A stretch of 64,000 nucleotides of DNA from JAZKFT01 sp963845495 (GTDB lineage: Bacteria > Bacteroidota > Bacteroidia > Chitinophagales > Chitinophagaceae), in the NCBI GenBank assembly GCA_963845495.1, contig CAWJTH010000039.1:90702-154701 (forward strand), written 5' to 3'. The position numbers and the translations under genes are program-made. Under the pieces are notes generated by a model that was not told where the DNA came from, searched no databases, and saw only the letters and a list, made by a program, of their open reading frames with translations. Positions 26,036 through 33,803 of this stretch are shown in pieces; positions within the stretch are counted from its first letter, which is position 1, and each line of letters opens with the position of its first letter.

Positions 26036-27082
26036 CTACTTTACAACCGCCAACAATTGTTGTTCCGTTACAGTTAACGCACATTTAAAATGTCCTTCAG
26101 GGCAAACTTTTCGGCCATGCAATCCGCAGGGCTTACAGGCAAGCGGCAACAAAGTCTCCACCACATTTCCCTTTGTGCCGCTGGGACCGAATCCAAACCT
26201 TGGAACAGTGCTACAAAAAATGACCGTCACAGGTGCATCCATGGCACTGGCCAAATGTAACGGCGCAGAGTCGTTTACGTAATTCATAACAGCGCCTTGC
26301 ATTAATGCGGCCGATTGTAACAGCGAAAATTGACCACTGCAATTGGCAATATTTTTCACTTCGCTTTGCGTAATAATTTCATCACACATTGCCTTGTCTG
26401 AAGGAGCTCCCAATAAATAAATTTGATATTTATCTCCCAATGCTTTTATCAATTCTACCCATTTTTTTATTGGATATTGCTTTGTAAACCAAACACTTGC
26501 GGGTGATATGGTGATGTAGAATGGATGGCGGACGGTGGATGGCAGATGGCGGTCAGCAATTGGTCTATTCACTATTGATAATTGACTATTTACTTTTTGG
26601 TAATCTTCTTTCGAAGGATATAATTTAGGCAATTGCGAACTATCATCTGTAAACCAATTGATGCACATCAAGTTCCTTTCTACTTCGTGAATAATTGGTT
26701 CGCCAGGCTCAGCAATATGGTGTTTTATTTTTTTTGTGAAAAAAAAAGACAACGGATTTTTATCGAACCCAACGGTTGTTTTGCCACCAGAAAAAGCGGT
26801 GATGATGCCGGATGTAGCAAAACGCTGCAAGTTGATTACATAATCGTATTTTGTTTTGCGTAGCTGCTTAACAACTTTAAAAACGTTTTTCCATTTGCCC
26901 TCTTTTTTATCCCAAATAATGAGATTTCTGATAAAGGGATGGTCTTTTAGCAACGATTCGTTGCCTTTTCTTAATAAAAAATCAATTTCTGCCTCAGGAA
27001 AACAACGATGCAATTTTTCGATTACTGGCGTGGCCAACACCACATCACCCAAAAAAGCCGTTTGTATAACCAGTATTTGCAT
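26036..27082 (-). CDS. GT9 (heptosyltransferase-like) glycosyltransferase
   Basis: 348 residues from the ATG at 27082, chosen because a -7 box lies just 3 nt upstream. The GT9 fold begins MQILVIQTAFLGDVVLATP, with RKGNESLLKDHPFIRNLI and, in the second half, PASVWFTKQYPIKKWVELIK, NYVNDSAPLHLASAMDAPV and CSTVPRFGFGPSG. It probably adds a heptose or other sugar to lipopolysaccharide core. Cys-rich end KPCGLHGRKVCPEGHFKC is common in this group. Residues ~185-210 are encoded by an in-frame repeat tract (26521-26594). Confidence 0.85.
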   Translation of the reverse strand: MQILVIQTAFLGDVVLATPVIEKLHRCFPEAEIDFLLRKGNESLLKDHPFIRNLIIWDKKEGKWKNVFKVVKQLRKTKYDYVINLQRFATSGIITAFSGGKTTVGFDKNPLSFFFTKKIKHHIAEPGEPIIHEVERNLMCINWFTDDSSQLPKLYPSKEDYQKVNSQLSIVNRPIADRHLPSTVRHPFYITISPASVWFTKQYPIKKWVELIKALGDKYQIYLLGAPSDKAMCDEIITQSEVKNIANCSGQFSLLQSAALMQGAVMNYVNDSAPLHLASAMDAPVTVIFCSTVPRFGFGPSGTKGNVVETLLPLACKPCGLHGRKVCPEGHFKCALTVTEQQLLAVVK

Positions 27083-27085
27083 GCG

Positions 27086-27093
27086 CAAAAATA
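27086..27093 (-). promoter_or_regulatory. -7 box TATTTTTG, 3 nt before the GT9 start codon
   Basis: Minus-strand TATTTTTG-CGC-ATG. No well-spaced TTG is seen. The geometry implies a leaderless or nearly leaderless mRNA. Confidence 0.5.
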
Positions 27094-27227
27094 ACGAACC
27101 GCTTTGCAATGGCATATTATTCATGCTTTGTTAAAATAAATACTATTTTATATAAGAAATTAAGCTTGGGCATAATTATTTTATCACAAATGCCTAAACA
27201 TTTTACAATCAATAAATTATCGAGAAA

Positions 27228-27497
27228 ATGAAAAAGCTATTATTTGCTGGACTGCTGTTTACATCCGTCAGTTTAATGTCTTGTAGTGGTGGATTTGTTG
27301 TAACAGAAAGGCCGGCACGGCCTGTTTACGAAAGGCCTGTGGCACCTGGGCCTGACTATGTATGGATTGATGCAGAATATATTGGCGGTGGCTGGAGGGC
27401 GGGCCATTGGGAAAGAGGCCGTGCAGGGCGTACTTGGCATGCTGGAGATTGGGAGCAACACGGAAATGGTTGGAGATGGCGCAAGGGACATTGGTAG
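27228..27497 (+). CDS. Small lipoprotein with YXWGXW-type repeats
   Basis: 89 residues. Lipoprotein signal peptide (MKKLLFAGLLFTSVSLMSC, Cys at 19). The mature protein is rich in Trp, Gly and His with spaced units WIDAEYIGGGWRAGHWERG, TWHAGDWEQHG and WRWRKGHW, as in YXWGXW-repeat lipoproteins. These are predicted outer-membrane or periplasmic proteins of unknown role. It is followed by a terminator hairpin. Confidence 0.8.
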   Translation: MKKLLFAGLLFTSVSLMSCSGGFVVTERPARPVYERPVAPGPDYVWIDAEYIGGGWRAGHWERGRAGRTWHAGDWEQHGNGWRWRKGHW

Positions 27498-27575
27498 AAG
27501 CAAGTCAAACAGCCATTTAGTGTGATGAAATTTTGTTCAATTAACTATCCTTTTTAGGTCTACAATAAAAAGCAG

Positions 27576-27606
27576 AAAGCCTTCTAAACAGAAGGCTTTT
27601 GCTTTT
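27576..27606 (+). terminator. Terminator after the YXWGXW lipoprotein gene
   Basis: AAAGCCTTCT, loop AAAC, AGAAGGCTTT, then TGCTTTTT. Confidence 0.85.
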
Positions 27607-27675
27607 TATCTATTTATTTTTACATTTTAGATAATAAATTAAACGATTTATTCACCAATGACCTAATAATTTATT

Positions 27676-28230
27676 TTAATCAGGAAGACGAAGCTGCTTC
27701 ATGCGGCTCATTTTTCTACTGTTGATATATACTTGAAAACCAAGGTTTAAGCTAACACCTCTATTGCTTTCTGCGGTTTCAAATTGGGAAAAATTATAGC
27801 CGAAAAAACCCTCAAAGGCCACATCTGGACTAAAAAATGCCGCTGCGCCTACACCCAATGTATATCCAAAACCATTAACAGAAGATTTTGTACCGTCATC
27901 GGTATCTTTTACGGTATTGGTTTTATATAACAAACTTAAGCTTGCAAATGGGCGAAGGTTGTTGTGCCCCACATAATAACGGGCAAACGGACCAAGATCG
28001 AATTCTGTAATTTTTTGGATGTCTTGTTTAACGCTTGATAAGTTAACATTTGCGCCAACCGCAAAATTATTTTTTACAAAATAGCCAACATTGGGCGCAA
28101 ATGTAATATTGCTGTTGCCCGAAGTTGTTTGAAAACCGATAGATCCGCCAACTAAAAAATCGCCCTTTTCTGTTTGCGCAAACAAATGGGTGGTTACAAA
28201 TACCAATACAACTACAACAAGTTTTTTCAT
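27676..28230 (-). CDS. Outer-membrane beta-barrel protein (OmpW/OprF-like size)
   Basis: 184 residues. Signal peptide MKKLVVVVLVFVTTHLFAQ. The rest has the short-strand pattern of an eight-stranded barrel: GDFLVGGSIGFQTTSG, VGYFVKNNFAVGANVN, GPFARYYVGHNNLRPFASLS and YTLGVGAAAFFSPDVAFEG are typical of the Bacteroidota 'outer membrane protein beta-barrel' family. Unlike many barrels it does not end in Phe but in a charged tail (KMSRMKQLRLPD). Function unknown. Confidence 0.75.
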   Translation of the reverse strand: MKKLVVVVLVFVTTHLFAQTEKGDFLVGGSIGFQTTSGNSNITFAPNVGYFVKNNFAVGANVNLSSVKQDIQKITEFDLGPFARYYVGHNNLRPFASLSLLYKTNTVKDTDDGTKSSVNGFGYTLGVGAAAFFSPDVAFEGFFGYNFSQFETAESNRGVSLNLGFQVYINSRKMSRMKQLRLPD

Positions 28231-28271
28231 CAATTAAAAGTTTTAAGGAACACAAAAATGCAGTTTAGTTT

Positions 28272-28895
28272 TCATACCTCCATCACTTCATAAATCCCTG
28301 AAAACAAATAATGCTTGCCTGTGGCAGTTTCTGTACATTTATAACGCTTTCTTAATTGTTCGCCCTTTTTAAATACGCGGCCGTCTGTAATCTTAAAAAG
28401 CTTGCCGGCAGGCAATTGCTCAACCAGCTTTACACCTGCTTTTCTTACATCGTACCTTAACAAAATGCGTTGCAAACCTTCTTCGGCACAGGTGCTTGCG
28501 CCGGGGTTGTGTAATGTAGCCCATAATTCTGCCGCAATATCTTTTGGAAAAATATGATGCTGTAAAAAACTGTGCAGCACTTGTGCGTAGGTAGTTTTCC
28601 ATTCTTTTCCGTGCGGTGGAATGCGGTTGCCGTATTTTTCAAATGCCAGTAAATGAGCCAGTTCGTGCAATAAAGTAATTAAAAACGAAAATTTATTGAG
28701 ATTGCCGTTTACGCTGATGCGATGGTTTTTACCAGCGTGTGCGTTGCGATAATCGCCCAACTTCGTTTGGCGCTCCTTGGTAATTGTAAGGTGTACTTTA
28801 TGTTGAATGATGAGCGGCATCACCAATTCAAAACTGCCCTCTGGCAAAAAATCTTTCAGCCCCTCAAACGGTACTTTTTCTTTCGACATTCCCAT
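28272..28895 (-). CDS. SprT-like zinc metallopeptidase domain protein
   Basis: 207 residues. The HExxH zinc motif is in TLLHELAHLLAFEKYG (residues ~76-91), with a third His in IPPHGKEW, as in the SprT/Spartan family. The C-terminal ~60 residues have a zinc-ribbon-like Lys-rich region (LFKITDGRVFKKGEQLRKRY) but only one Cys (KCTE), so the ribbon seems degenerate. It overlaps the upstream membrane protein gene by 32 bp and is probably translated from the same mRNA as atpZ. SprT proteins act on protein-DNA adducts or are uncharacterised. Confidence 0.82.
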   Translation of the reverse strand: MGMSKEKVPFEGLKDFLPEGSFELVMPLIIQHKVHLTITKERQTKLGDYRNAHAGKNHRISVNGNLNKFSFLITLLHELAHLLAFEKYGNRIPPHGKEWKTTYAQVLHSFLQHHIFPKDIAAELWATLHNPGASTCAEEGLQRILLRYDVRKAGVKLVEQLPAGKLFKITDGRVFKKGEQLRKRYKCTETATGKHYLFSGIYEVMEV

Positions 28896-29277
28896 TCCTT
28901 TTTCTTAACGAAACCACATTGCGGATTGCAATAAACGAATATAAAAAATATAACGCCATGCCAATGTACAAGCCTGGCTTATTCAATTGCTTGGCCAAAA
29001 AAATATACAACAGCATGGCTACTGCAACAGTAAAAAATTTTAATATAAAACTGCCATACACATTCAACATCATTACGTTACCTTTTTTGGTAGTTACCGC
29101 TTTTGAATACATAAAATAACCAATTGCGGTCAATAAAAACAACAGTCCATTGGCATATAAAACCACTGTTTCGTCAATTCCATGGACAGCTAACCAATTC
29201 TTTAAAGCGATTGCCAATCCACCTACCAGCACAAACAATACTATAATCGGTATTAAACCTTTTTTCATCAATTTCAT
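28864..29277 (-). CDS. Four-helix membrane protein in the atpZ cluster
   Basis: 137 residues from the ATG at 29277, which overlaps the atpZ stop (ATGA), pointing to translational coupling. Four hydrophobic segments are visible (GLIPIIVLFVLVGGLAI, VVLYANGLLFLLTAIGYFMY, GSFILKFFTVAVAMLLYIFL, LYIGMALYFLYSFIAIRNVV). It matches in size and position the small AtpI-like protein (DUF6168-type) usually found between atpZ and atpB in Bacteroidota. It ends in a basic tail. Probably an accessory of ATP synthase assembly. Confidence 0.65.
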   Translation of the reverse strand: MKLMKKGLIPIIVLFVLVGGLAIALKNWLAVHGIDETVVLYANGLLFLLTAIGYFMYSKAVTTKKGNVMMLNVYGSFILKFFTVAVAMLLYIFLAKQLNKPGLYIGMALYFLYSFIAIRNVVSLRKRNGNVERKSTV

Positions 29278-29510
29278 TTTTGCGAAGCTTCTTTTATAAT
29301 TGCCACAAGCAAACCAATAATGGTGAGCAGCGGCAGCAGCCAAACAAATATCGGGGTTGTGAACGCAAATTTTTTGTCGAGCCAAAGACCCAACCAAGCC
29401 GTAATCCCAATCGACACCAAAAATTGGGTGCCTAAACTGGCAAAACGCATCATATCAACCGGCTTCTTTTGCGACAATTTCCTAATTTTTTGATTGCTTT
29501 GAATCATCAA
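29274..29510 (-). CDS. atpZ: AtpZ/AtpI family ATP synthase accessory protein
   Basis: 78 residues with two transmembrane helices: RFASLGTQFLVSIGITAWLG and TPIFVWLLPLLTIIGLLVAI, separated by the short LWLDKKF loop typical of AtpZ. It helps assemble the F-type ATP synthase ring or handle Mg2+. It overlaps the upstream gene by 29 bp and the downstream one by 4 bp. The ATP synthase structural genes that normally follow (atpB, E, F, H, A, G) are absent here. Confidence 0.8.
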   Translation of the reverse strand: MMIQSNQKIRKLSQKKPVDMMRFASLGTQFLVSIGITAWLGLWLDKKFAFTTPIFVWLLPLLTIIGLLVAIIKEASQK

Positions 29511-29880
29511 CTTTTAACACGGTTGTATCAAACGGAACCGATGGAACATCACCGCTAATGGCTTTTTTCATCCCTTCTAAATATTGTTGTTTCAAAACCA
29601 ATACCTGTTCCAAACTGTCGGTTTGCATTTTTAATGTGCGCAGCTCACCAAGATTACTTTGTGTGCCATAGCCAGGAATTAAATATTTTAGGTTGGTAAA
29701 CGAAAGCATGGCAACCGTAAAACCTACCATCAAAACAAACATTACACTCATAACCACGTAAACGCTTACCCGGCTTAGTTTAAAAGTTACTACTTCTTCA
29801 TAGGTATCGTCGTTCATTATAACTAGTCTATAATGGTTACGCAGCCGTTTTAAAGTAGTATTGTCAGATAACTTTAACAT
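29482..29880 (-). CDS. Single-pass membrane protein resembling the N-terminus of M23 peptidases
   Basis: 132 residues from ATG 29880 (MLKLSDNTTLKRLRNHYRLV). The phrase RLRNHYRLVIMNDDTYEEVV followed by SRVSVYVVMSVMFVLMVGF is the usual start of Bacteroidota M23 (LytM) peptidases, but the peptidase domain is missing; after the membrane helix there is only a short coiled stretch (LRTLKMQTDSLEQVLVLKQQ). It overlaps atpZ by 29 bp and heads the cluster. Probably a periplasmic coiled-coil partner; function unknown. Confidence 0.65.
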   Translation of the reverse strand: MLKLSDNTTLKRLRNHYRLVIMNDDTYEEVVTFKLSRVSVYVVMSVMFVLMVGFTVAMLSFTNLKYLIPGYGTQSNLGELRTLKMQTDSLEQVLVLKQQYLEGMKKAISGDVPSVPFDTTVLKVDDSKQSKN

Positions 29881-29962
29881 AAAAAAGTAAGATAAAGATA
29901 GGGAATGATGGGTAAAAGTGCCGGTCAATCAGTCTTCATGATTAAAGTCAATGACTTTATAT

Positions 29963-31183
29963 TTACGCCTTATTTTTAATATTAGGCAAAAAGCCAGTAA
30001 AAATTCCAATTAAAGGCAGAAAAGAACAGATATGAAAAATATGTGCGATACTGGTGTGATCGGCAATTCGCCCTAAAATAGCCGATCCTAAACCACCCAT
30101 GCCAAAGGCAAAACCAAAAAACAAGCCCGAAACCATACCTACTTTTCCGGGAATTAATTCTTGCGCATATACAAGTATCGCAGAAAATGCTGATGCAAGG
30201 ATTACGCCGATGATACCGGCCAAAATGCCTGTCCAAAATAAATTGGCGTAAGGCAACAACAAGGTGAATGGCGCAACGCCCAAAATAGAAATCCAAATAA
30301 CATATTTACGGCCAAAACGATCGCCAAGTGGACCGCCAATCAACGTTCCCGCGGCTACAGCTCCCAGAAAAATAAATAAATATAATTGAGATTGCTGAAC
30401 GGTTACATGAAACTTATCGATCATATAAAACGTAAAATAACTAGTCATACTGCTGAGGTAAAAATATTTTGAAAATATTAAAACCAATAAAATGATAATT
30501 GAAAAAACGACCTTGCCTTGCGATAATTGGGGCTGGTTATCTGCTATATTTTTTAACGATTTTGCAGCTCGTAGTTCTAAATGTCCTTTGTACCATTTCG
30601 CTATTTGAAACAAAATAAAAATGCCAAGAATAGCAGCTAACGCAAACCAGATAATATTTTGTTGACCGTACGGAATAATAATAACGGCTGCTAATAACGG
30701 GCCCAATGCGCTGCCCGAATTACCGCCCAACTGAAAAATGGATTGTGCCAAACCGCGTTTTCCGCCCGACGCCATGTACCCGATGCGGGAAGATTCTGGA
30801 TGAAAAATGGAAGAACCAATGCCTACAAAAGCCACCGCAAACAACAGCATGGGATAATTAGAAGCCCTTGACAACAATATTAAACCACACAAAGTAAAAG
30901 TCATGGCAATGGGCAAAGAATAGGGTCGTGGGGTTTTGTCAGTAAAATAACCTACAAAAGGTTGAAATATAGAGGCAGTGAGTTGGTAAGTAAGCGTAAT
31001 CATCCCAATTTGGCTAAAATCCAAATGAAAACTTTGCCTTACCAGCGGATAAATAGATGGAATAAGCGATTGCAGCATATCGTTTAACAAATGCGATAAA
31101 CTGATAGCAAAAAGAATGGAGTAAACTGTTTTTTGAACCGTCTTTTTGGGGTCAACTTCTATAGATAACGGTGAATTGCTCAT
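29963..31183 (-). CDS. MFS transporter, Fsr (fosmidomycin-resistance-like) type
   Basis: 406 residues with about twelve hydrophobic segments. It starts with a polar N-terminus (~20 residues) followed by SILFAISLSHLLNDMLQSLI, and carries the Fsr-type motif SSIFHPESSRIGYMASGGKR (residues ~123-142), GYFTDKTPRPYSLPI (the loop 2-3 motif) and LGDRFGRKYVIW. Fsr exporters move fosmidomycin and other small molecules; the natural substrate is unknown. It follows the GntR gene by 34 bp, so its expression probably depends on that regulator. Confidence 0.85.
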   Translation of the reverse strand: MSNSPLSIEVDPKKTVQKTVYSILFAISLSHLLNDMLQSLIPSIYPLVRQSFHLDFSQIGMITLTYQLTASIFQPFVGYFTDKTPRPYSLPIAMTFTLCGLILLSRASNYPMLLFAVAFVGIGSSIFHPESSRIGYMASGGKRGLAQSIFQLGGNSGSALGPLLAAVIIIPYGQQNIIWFALAAILGIFILFQIAKWYKGHLELRAAKSLKNIADNQPQLSQGKVVFSIIILLVLIFSKYFYLSSMTSYFTFYMIDKFHVTVQQSQLYLFIFLGAVAAGTLIGGPLGDRFGRKYVIWISILGVAPFTLLLPYANLFWTGILAGIIGVILASAFSAILVYAQELIPGKVGMVSGLFFGFAFGMGGLGSAILGRIADHTSIAHIFHICSFLPLIGIFTGFLPNIKNKA

Positions 31184-31217
31184 AACTAATATTTTAAAGT
31201 CGTTTTAATGAAATATT

Positions 31218-31886
31218 TTATTGAGACACATGGCCAATAATTTTTGCAGCAGTATTCCAGGCCTTTTTGGGATCGCCGGCAATAATGTTTTTGAGTAGCT
31301 GTTCGTGCAAATGATAGCTACTTTCAAAAGCCTGTGTATTTGTGTAAATATTTAAAAACCATTTTTTGAGATGAATGGAAGTAGTTTTATACAATTCGGC
31401 CAAAATTTCATTTTTTGAAGCTTCCGCAATGGCAATGTGAAATTGAACATCTGCCTCCACGCAATCTTCCAACAAACCAGCCGCCGCCGCTGCTTTGCGA
31501 TGTTCCAAGTGTTTTTTTATGGCTAGAATATCTTTTTCTGAACGATGTGCGGCAGCCTTTTCGGCAATTTTCATTTCCAGTAACTGTCGCACTTCGTCCA
31601 AATCTTGGATATTGGCACGCTTCAAACGTTGATCCATCGGTTCGCGACTGACGGTTGTTTGCTCCACAAAAGTGCCAACACCTTGTTGTACCCGCAACAA
31701 ACCAGAATTGGTCAATATTTTTACCGCTTCGCGAATAGTGGAACGCCCAACCCCAAATTGCTTCATCAATTCGGGCTCTATCGGCAATTTTTCATTTACC
31801 TTATAATGCCCCAGTGAAACTTGCTGCTGTAACCGAGCGGCAATTTCATCTGCCAAAGATTTTTTTGTTACCATCGGTTTTAACAT
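31218..31886 (-). CDS. GntR-family (FadR-type) transcription regulator
   Basis: 222 residues. The N-terminal winged helix is typical of GntR: LADEIAARLQQQVSLGHYKV, EKLPIEPELMKQFGVGRSTI and REAVKILTNSGLLRVQQGVG. The C-terminal all-helical FCD domain (~95-220) has RQLLEMKIAEKAAAHRSEKD and DVQFHIAIAEASKN, with His residues expected to bind a metal and an acid ligand. It precedes an MFS transporter in the same direction and has a palindrome across its promoter/start region, so it probably represses its own operon. Confidence 0.9.
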   Translation of the reverse strand: MLKPMVTKKSLADEIAARLQQQVSLGHYKVNEKLPIEPELMKQFGVGRSTIREAVKILTNSGLLRVQQGVGTFVEQTTVSREPMDQRLKRANIQDLDEVRQLLEMKIAEKAAAHRSEKDILAIKKHLEHRKAAAAAGLLEDCVEADVQFHIAIAEASKNEILAELYKTTSIHLKKWFLNIYTNTQAFESSYHLHEQLLKNIIAGDPKKAWNTAAKIIGHVSQ

Positions 31887-31887
31887 A

Positions 31888-31912
31888 AATTCATCATATC
31901 ATCTGATGAATT
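31888..31912 (-). promoter_or_regulatory. Palindromic operator candidate just before the GntR gene
   Basis: AATTCATCA-N7-TGATGAATT is a 25-bp inverted repeat one base upstream of the ATG. A shorter nested dyad TCATCAGATGA lies within it. The position fits self-repression by the GntR protein. Confidence 0.6.
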
Positions 31913-31993
31913 GCAAATGTAAAACACTTTCTTATTGCATCAAAAAATTATCTCTTATTTATTTTTGGTACTTTCTAAATCATGTACGCAACA

Positions 31994-32040
31994 AACTAAA
32001 ACCCATTTTAAAATTGACGATTTTAAAATGGGTTTTAGTT
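31994..32040 (-). terminator. bshC terminator
   Basis: Perfect 21-bp stem (core AAAACCCATTTTAAAAT) with 5-nt loop TGACG, 18 bp beyond the bshC stop. Confidence 0.9.
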
Positions 32041-32058
32041 ATTCGGATTAATGTAGAT

Positions 32059-33660
32059 TTATTCCGAAATGGAAAGAATGGCAAATTGCTGTTCAAGACC
32101 TAAAGAATATTGCAATAAAACATCCAATAACTCAAATCCATATTTTGCGAAATATGGCATAAAATTATCGACCCTTTCTTGCAAATTACCGCTTGGATAA
32201 ATTTGATTTTTAAATTTTTCTATTTGATTTTTGGCATCCGAAAATTTTCTTTTTTCGGCACGCAGCATTTTCTTTTCCAATGCACCAAGCTTTTTTAAAG
32301 CCTGGGTTTGTAACGAACAAATATGCTGTTGCAAAGTTGGGTCGATAGAATTCGCCGAGGAAGATATTTCTCGATAAACAGATGCTACTCTATTTTTTTC
32401 TTCACTTAAATTTAATTTATTGGAAGAATTTTTTTGTATGAATTCGTTTAATAAATCTTGGTGGCTTTTAAATAAATCTTTAAATTCCAGTGCTAATTTT
32501 TCTTTTAATAAAATTGATTTATTTTCCAACAATAAAAAAGAATTTCGTAAAATTAATATAGGATATGGAACACCAACAGCTTTAAAAACATCTTTTAATT
32601 CAAGCCAATAAGCCAGTTCGCCACCACCACCAATAAATGCGATATTCGGTAAAACCATTTCTTGAAAAACGCCTCTTAAAATAACATTGGCACTAAATCG
32701 TTCAGGATGATTTTCAAGCTCCTGTAATATTTCTGGTTCAGTAAAAGAAAGCTGTTTATTTAATATCTCGTATTTTGTATCTCGTATTTCGATTCTGTTC
32801 CGTTGCCCATCATCGCTTAAATAAAACATGTTGATATCTCGTCCAGAAGCTTGCACTTTGTAGTGTTCGCCAATAGCGTTGGTTGTTTTTTCAACCAACT
32901 TATGCGAGAATTGTTCGGTCAATTCTTTTTTCACCACATCGTTGAAAAGCCGCTTCAGTACTGCATTGTCGGGTATTAAAACCAACAAACCAAATTGTTT
33001 AAACAACTCATTTACTAAATATAAAGTAGCTTGTTGAATATTGGTATTTCTCGAATAAGCTTGCTTGCATAAATCCACCATTTGTTTACCAAAAGGCAAA
33101 TTTCCAAACTCACCTTGCAAGCGTTCTATTATTTTTTCTAAGCCCTTCGTATGCATTCTGCCAACAGCCCCAATTTGGTTGGTTTCCCATTCTACCTTTT
33201 CGCCATCTAAATTTATGTGGCCTAATTCTTCCAAATCCGCATCTTCGCTACCCATGTAATAAATAGGCACAAAGTCATTTTCCGGCATTTGCTTTTTTAA
33301 TTCATTAGCCAATTTTATGGTGTGCAGGATTTTATAAACAAAATATAAATGGCCGGTAAAAATATTGGGCTGATGAGCCGTGGTAATAGTGAAAGAATTA
33401 TTATTTAATAACTTTTGCAAATTAATTTCTTGCACATCGGATAAATTAAAACCAGCGTACTGCGTTCTTAATTCATTCACCAAAATTTTCCTATTAGTCG
33501 GGTAATTTTCCCTTTCTTTAATAGCCGCTTTAATTCCATCCAATGAAACAGGGTACTGATAAAATGGCTGTAATTTTTCATCGCCTTTTAAATAATCCAT
33601 GGCAATTTTTGAGAAAGAATGGGTGTCTTCGTAAGGCAAAAAATTACATTCAACTTTCAT
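32059..33660 (-). CDS. bshC: Bacillithiol biosynthesis cysteine-adding enzyme
   Basis: 533 residues. It adds cysteine to GlcN-malate in the last step of bacillithiol synthesis. Diagnostic stretches are TTAHQPNIFTGHLYFVYK near residue 95, PIYYMGSEDADLEELGHINL near 130, and AFIGGGGELAYWLELKDVFK near 340. A coiled coil occupies ~440-500 (KKLGALEKKMLRAEKRKF). Length is normal. No bshA/bshB is in this window. Downstream is a strong terminator; upstream lies a tandem repeat tract. Confidence 0.93.
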   Translation of the reverse strand: MKVECNFLPYEDTHSFSKIAMDYLKGDEKLQPFYQYPVSLDGIKAAIKERENYPTNRKILVNELRTQYAGFNLSDVQEINLQKLLNNNSFTITTAHQPNIFTGHLYFVYKILHTIKLANELKKQMPENDFVPIYYMGSEDADLEELGHINLDGEKVEWETNQIGAVGRMHTKGLEKIIERLQGEFGNLPFGKQMVDLCKQAYSRNTNIQQATLYLVNELFKQFGLLVLIPDNAVLKRLFNDVVKKELTEQFSHKLVEKTTNAIGEHYKVQASGRDINMFYLSDDGQRNRIEIRDTKYEILNKQLSFTEPEILQELENHPERFSANVILRGVFQEMVLPNIAFIGGGGELAYWLELKDVFKAVGVPYPILILRNSFLLLENKSILLKEKLALEFKDLFKSHQDLLNEFIQKNSSNKLNLSEEKNRVASVYREISSSANSIDPTLQQHICSLQTQALKKLGALEKKMLRAEKRKFSDAKNQIEKFKNQIYPSGNLQERVDNFMPYFAKYGFELLDVLLQYSLGLEQQFAILSISE

Positions 33661-33680
33661 CGGAACCGAGATTAATTAAA

Positions 33681-33750
33681 AATTATGAGTTATGAATTAT
33701 GGATTATGAGTTATGAACTATGGGTTATGAATTATGGATTATGAGTTAAA
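33681..33750. repeat. Tandem degenerate repeat TTATGAATTATGGA
   Basis: Two copies of a ~35-nt unit (GTTATGAATTATGGATTATG at 33689 and 33724) built of TTATGA words, between bshC and rimO. Confidence 0.75.
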
Positions 33751-33803
33751 AATTAGAGGCTGGTATTTGGAATTTTTATTTTTAAATTTTTACTTTTAAA
33801 TTT

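Noticed and set aside
33681..33750. CRISPR-like array
   Set aside because: Two degenerate copies of a word repeat without distinct spacers; no cas genes.
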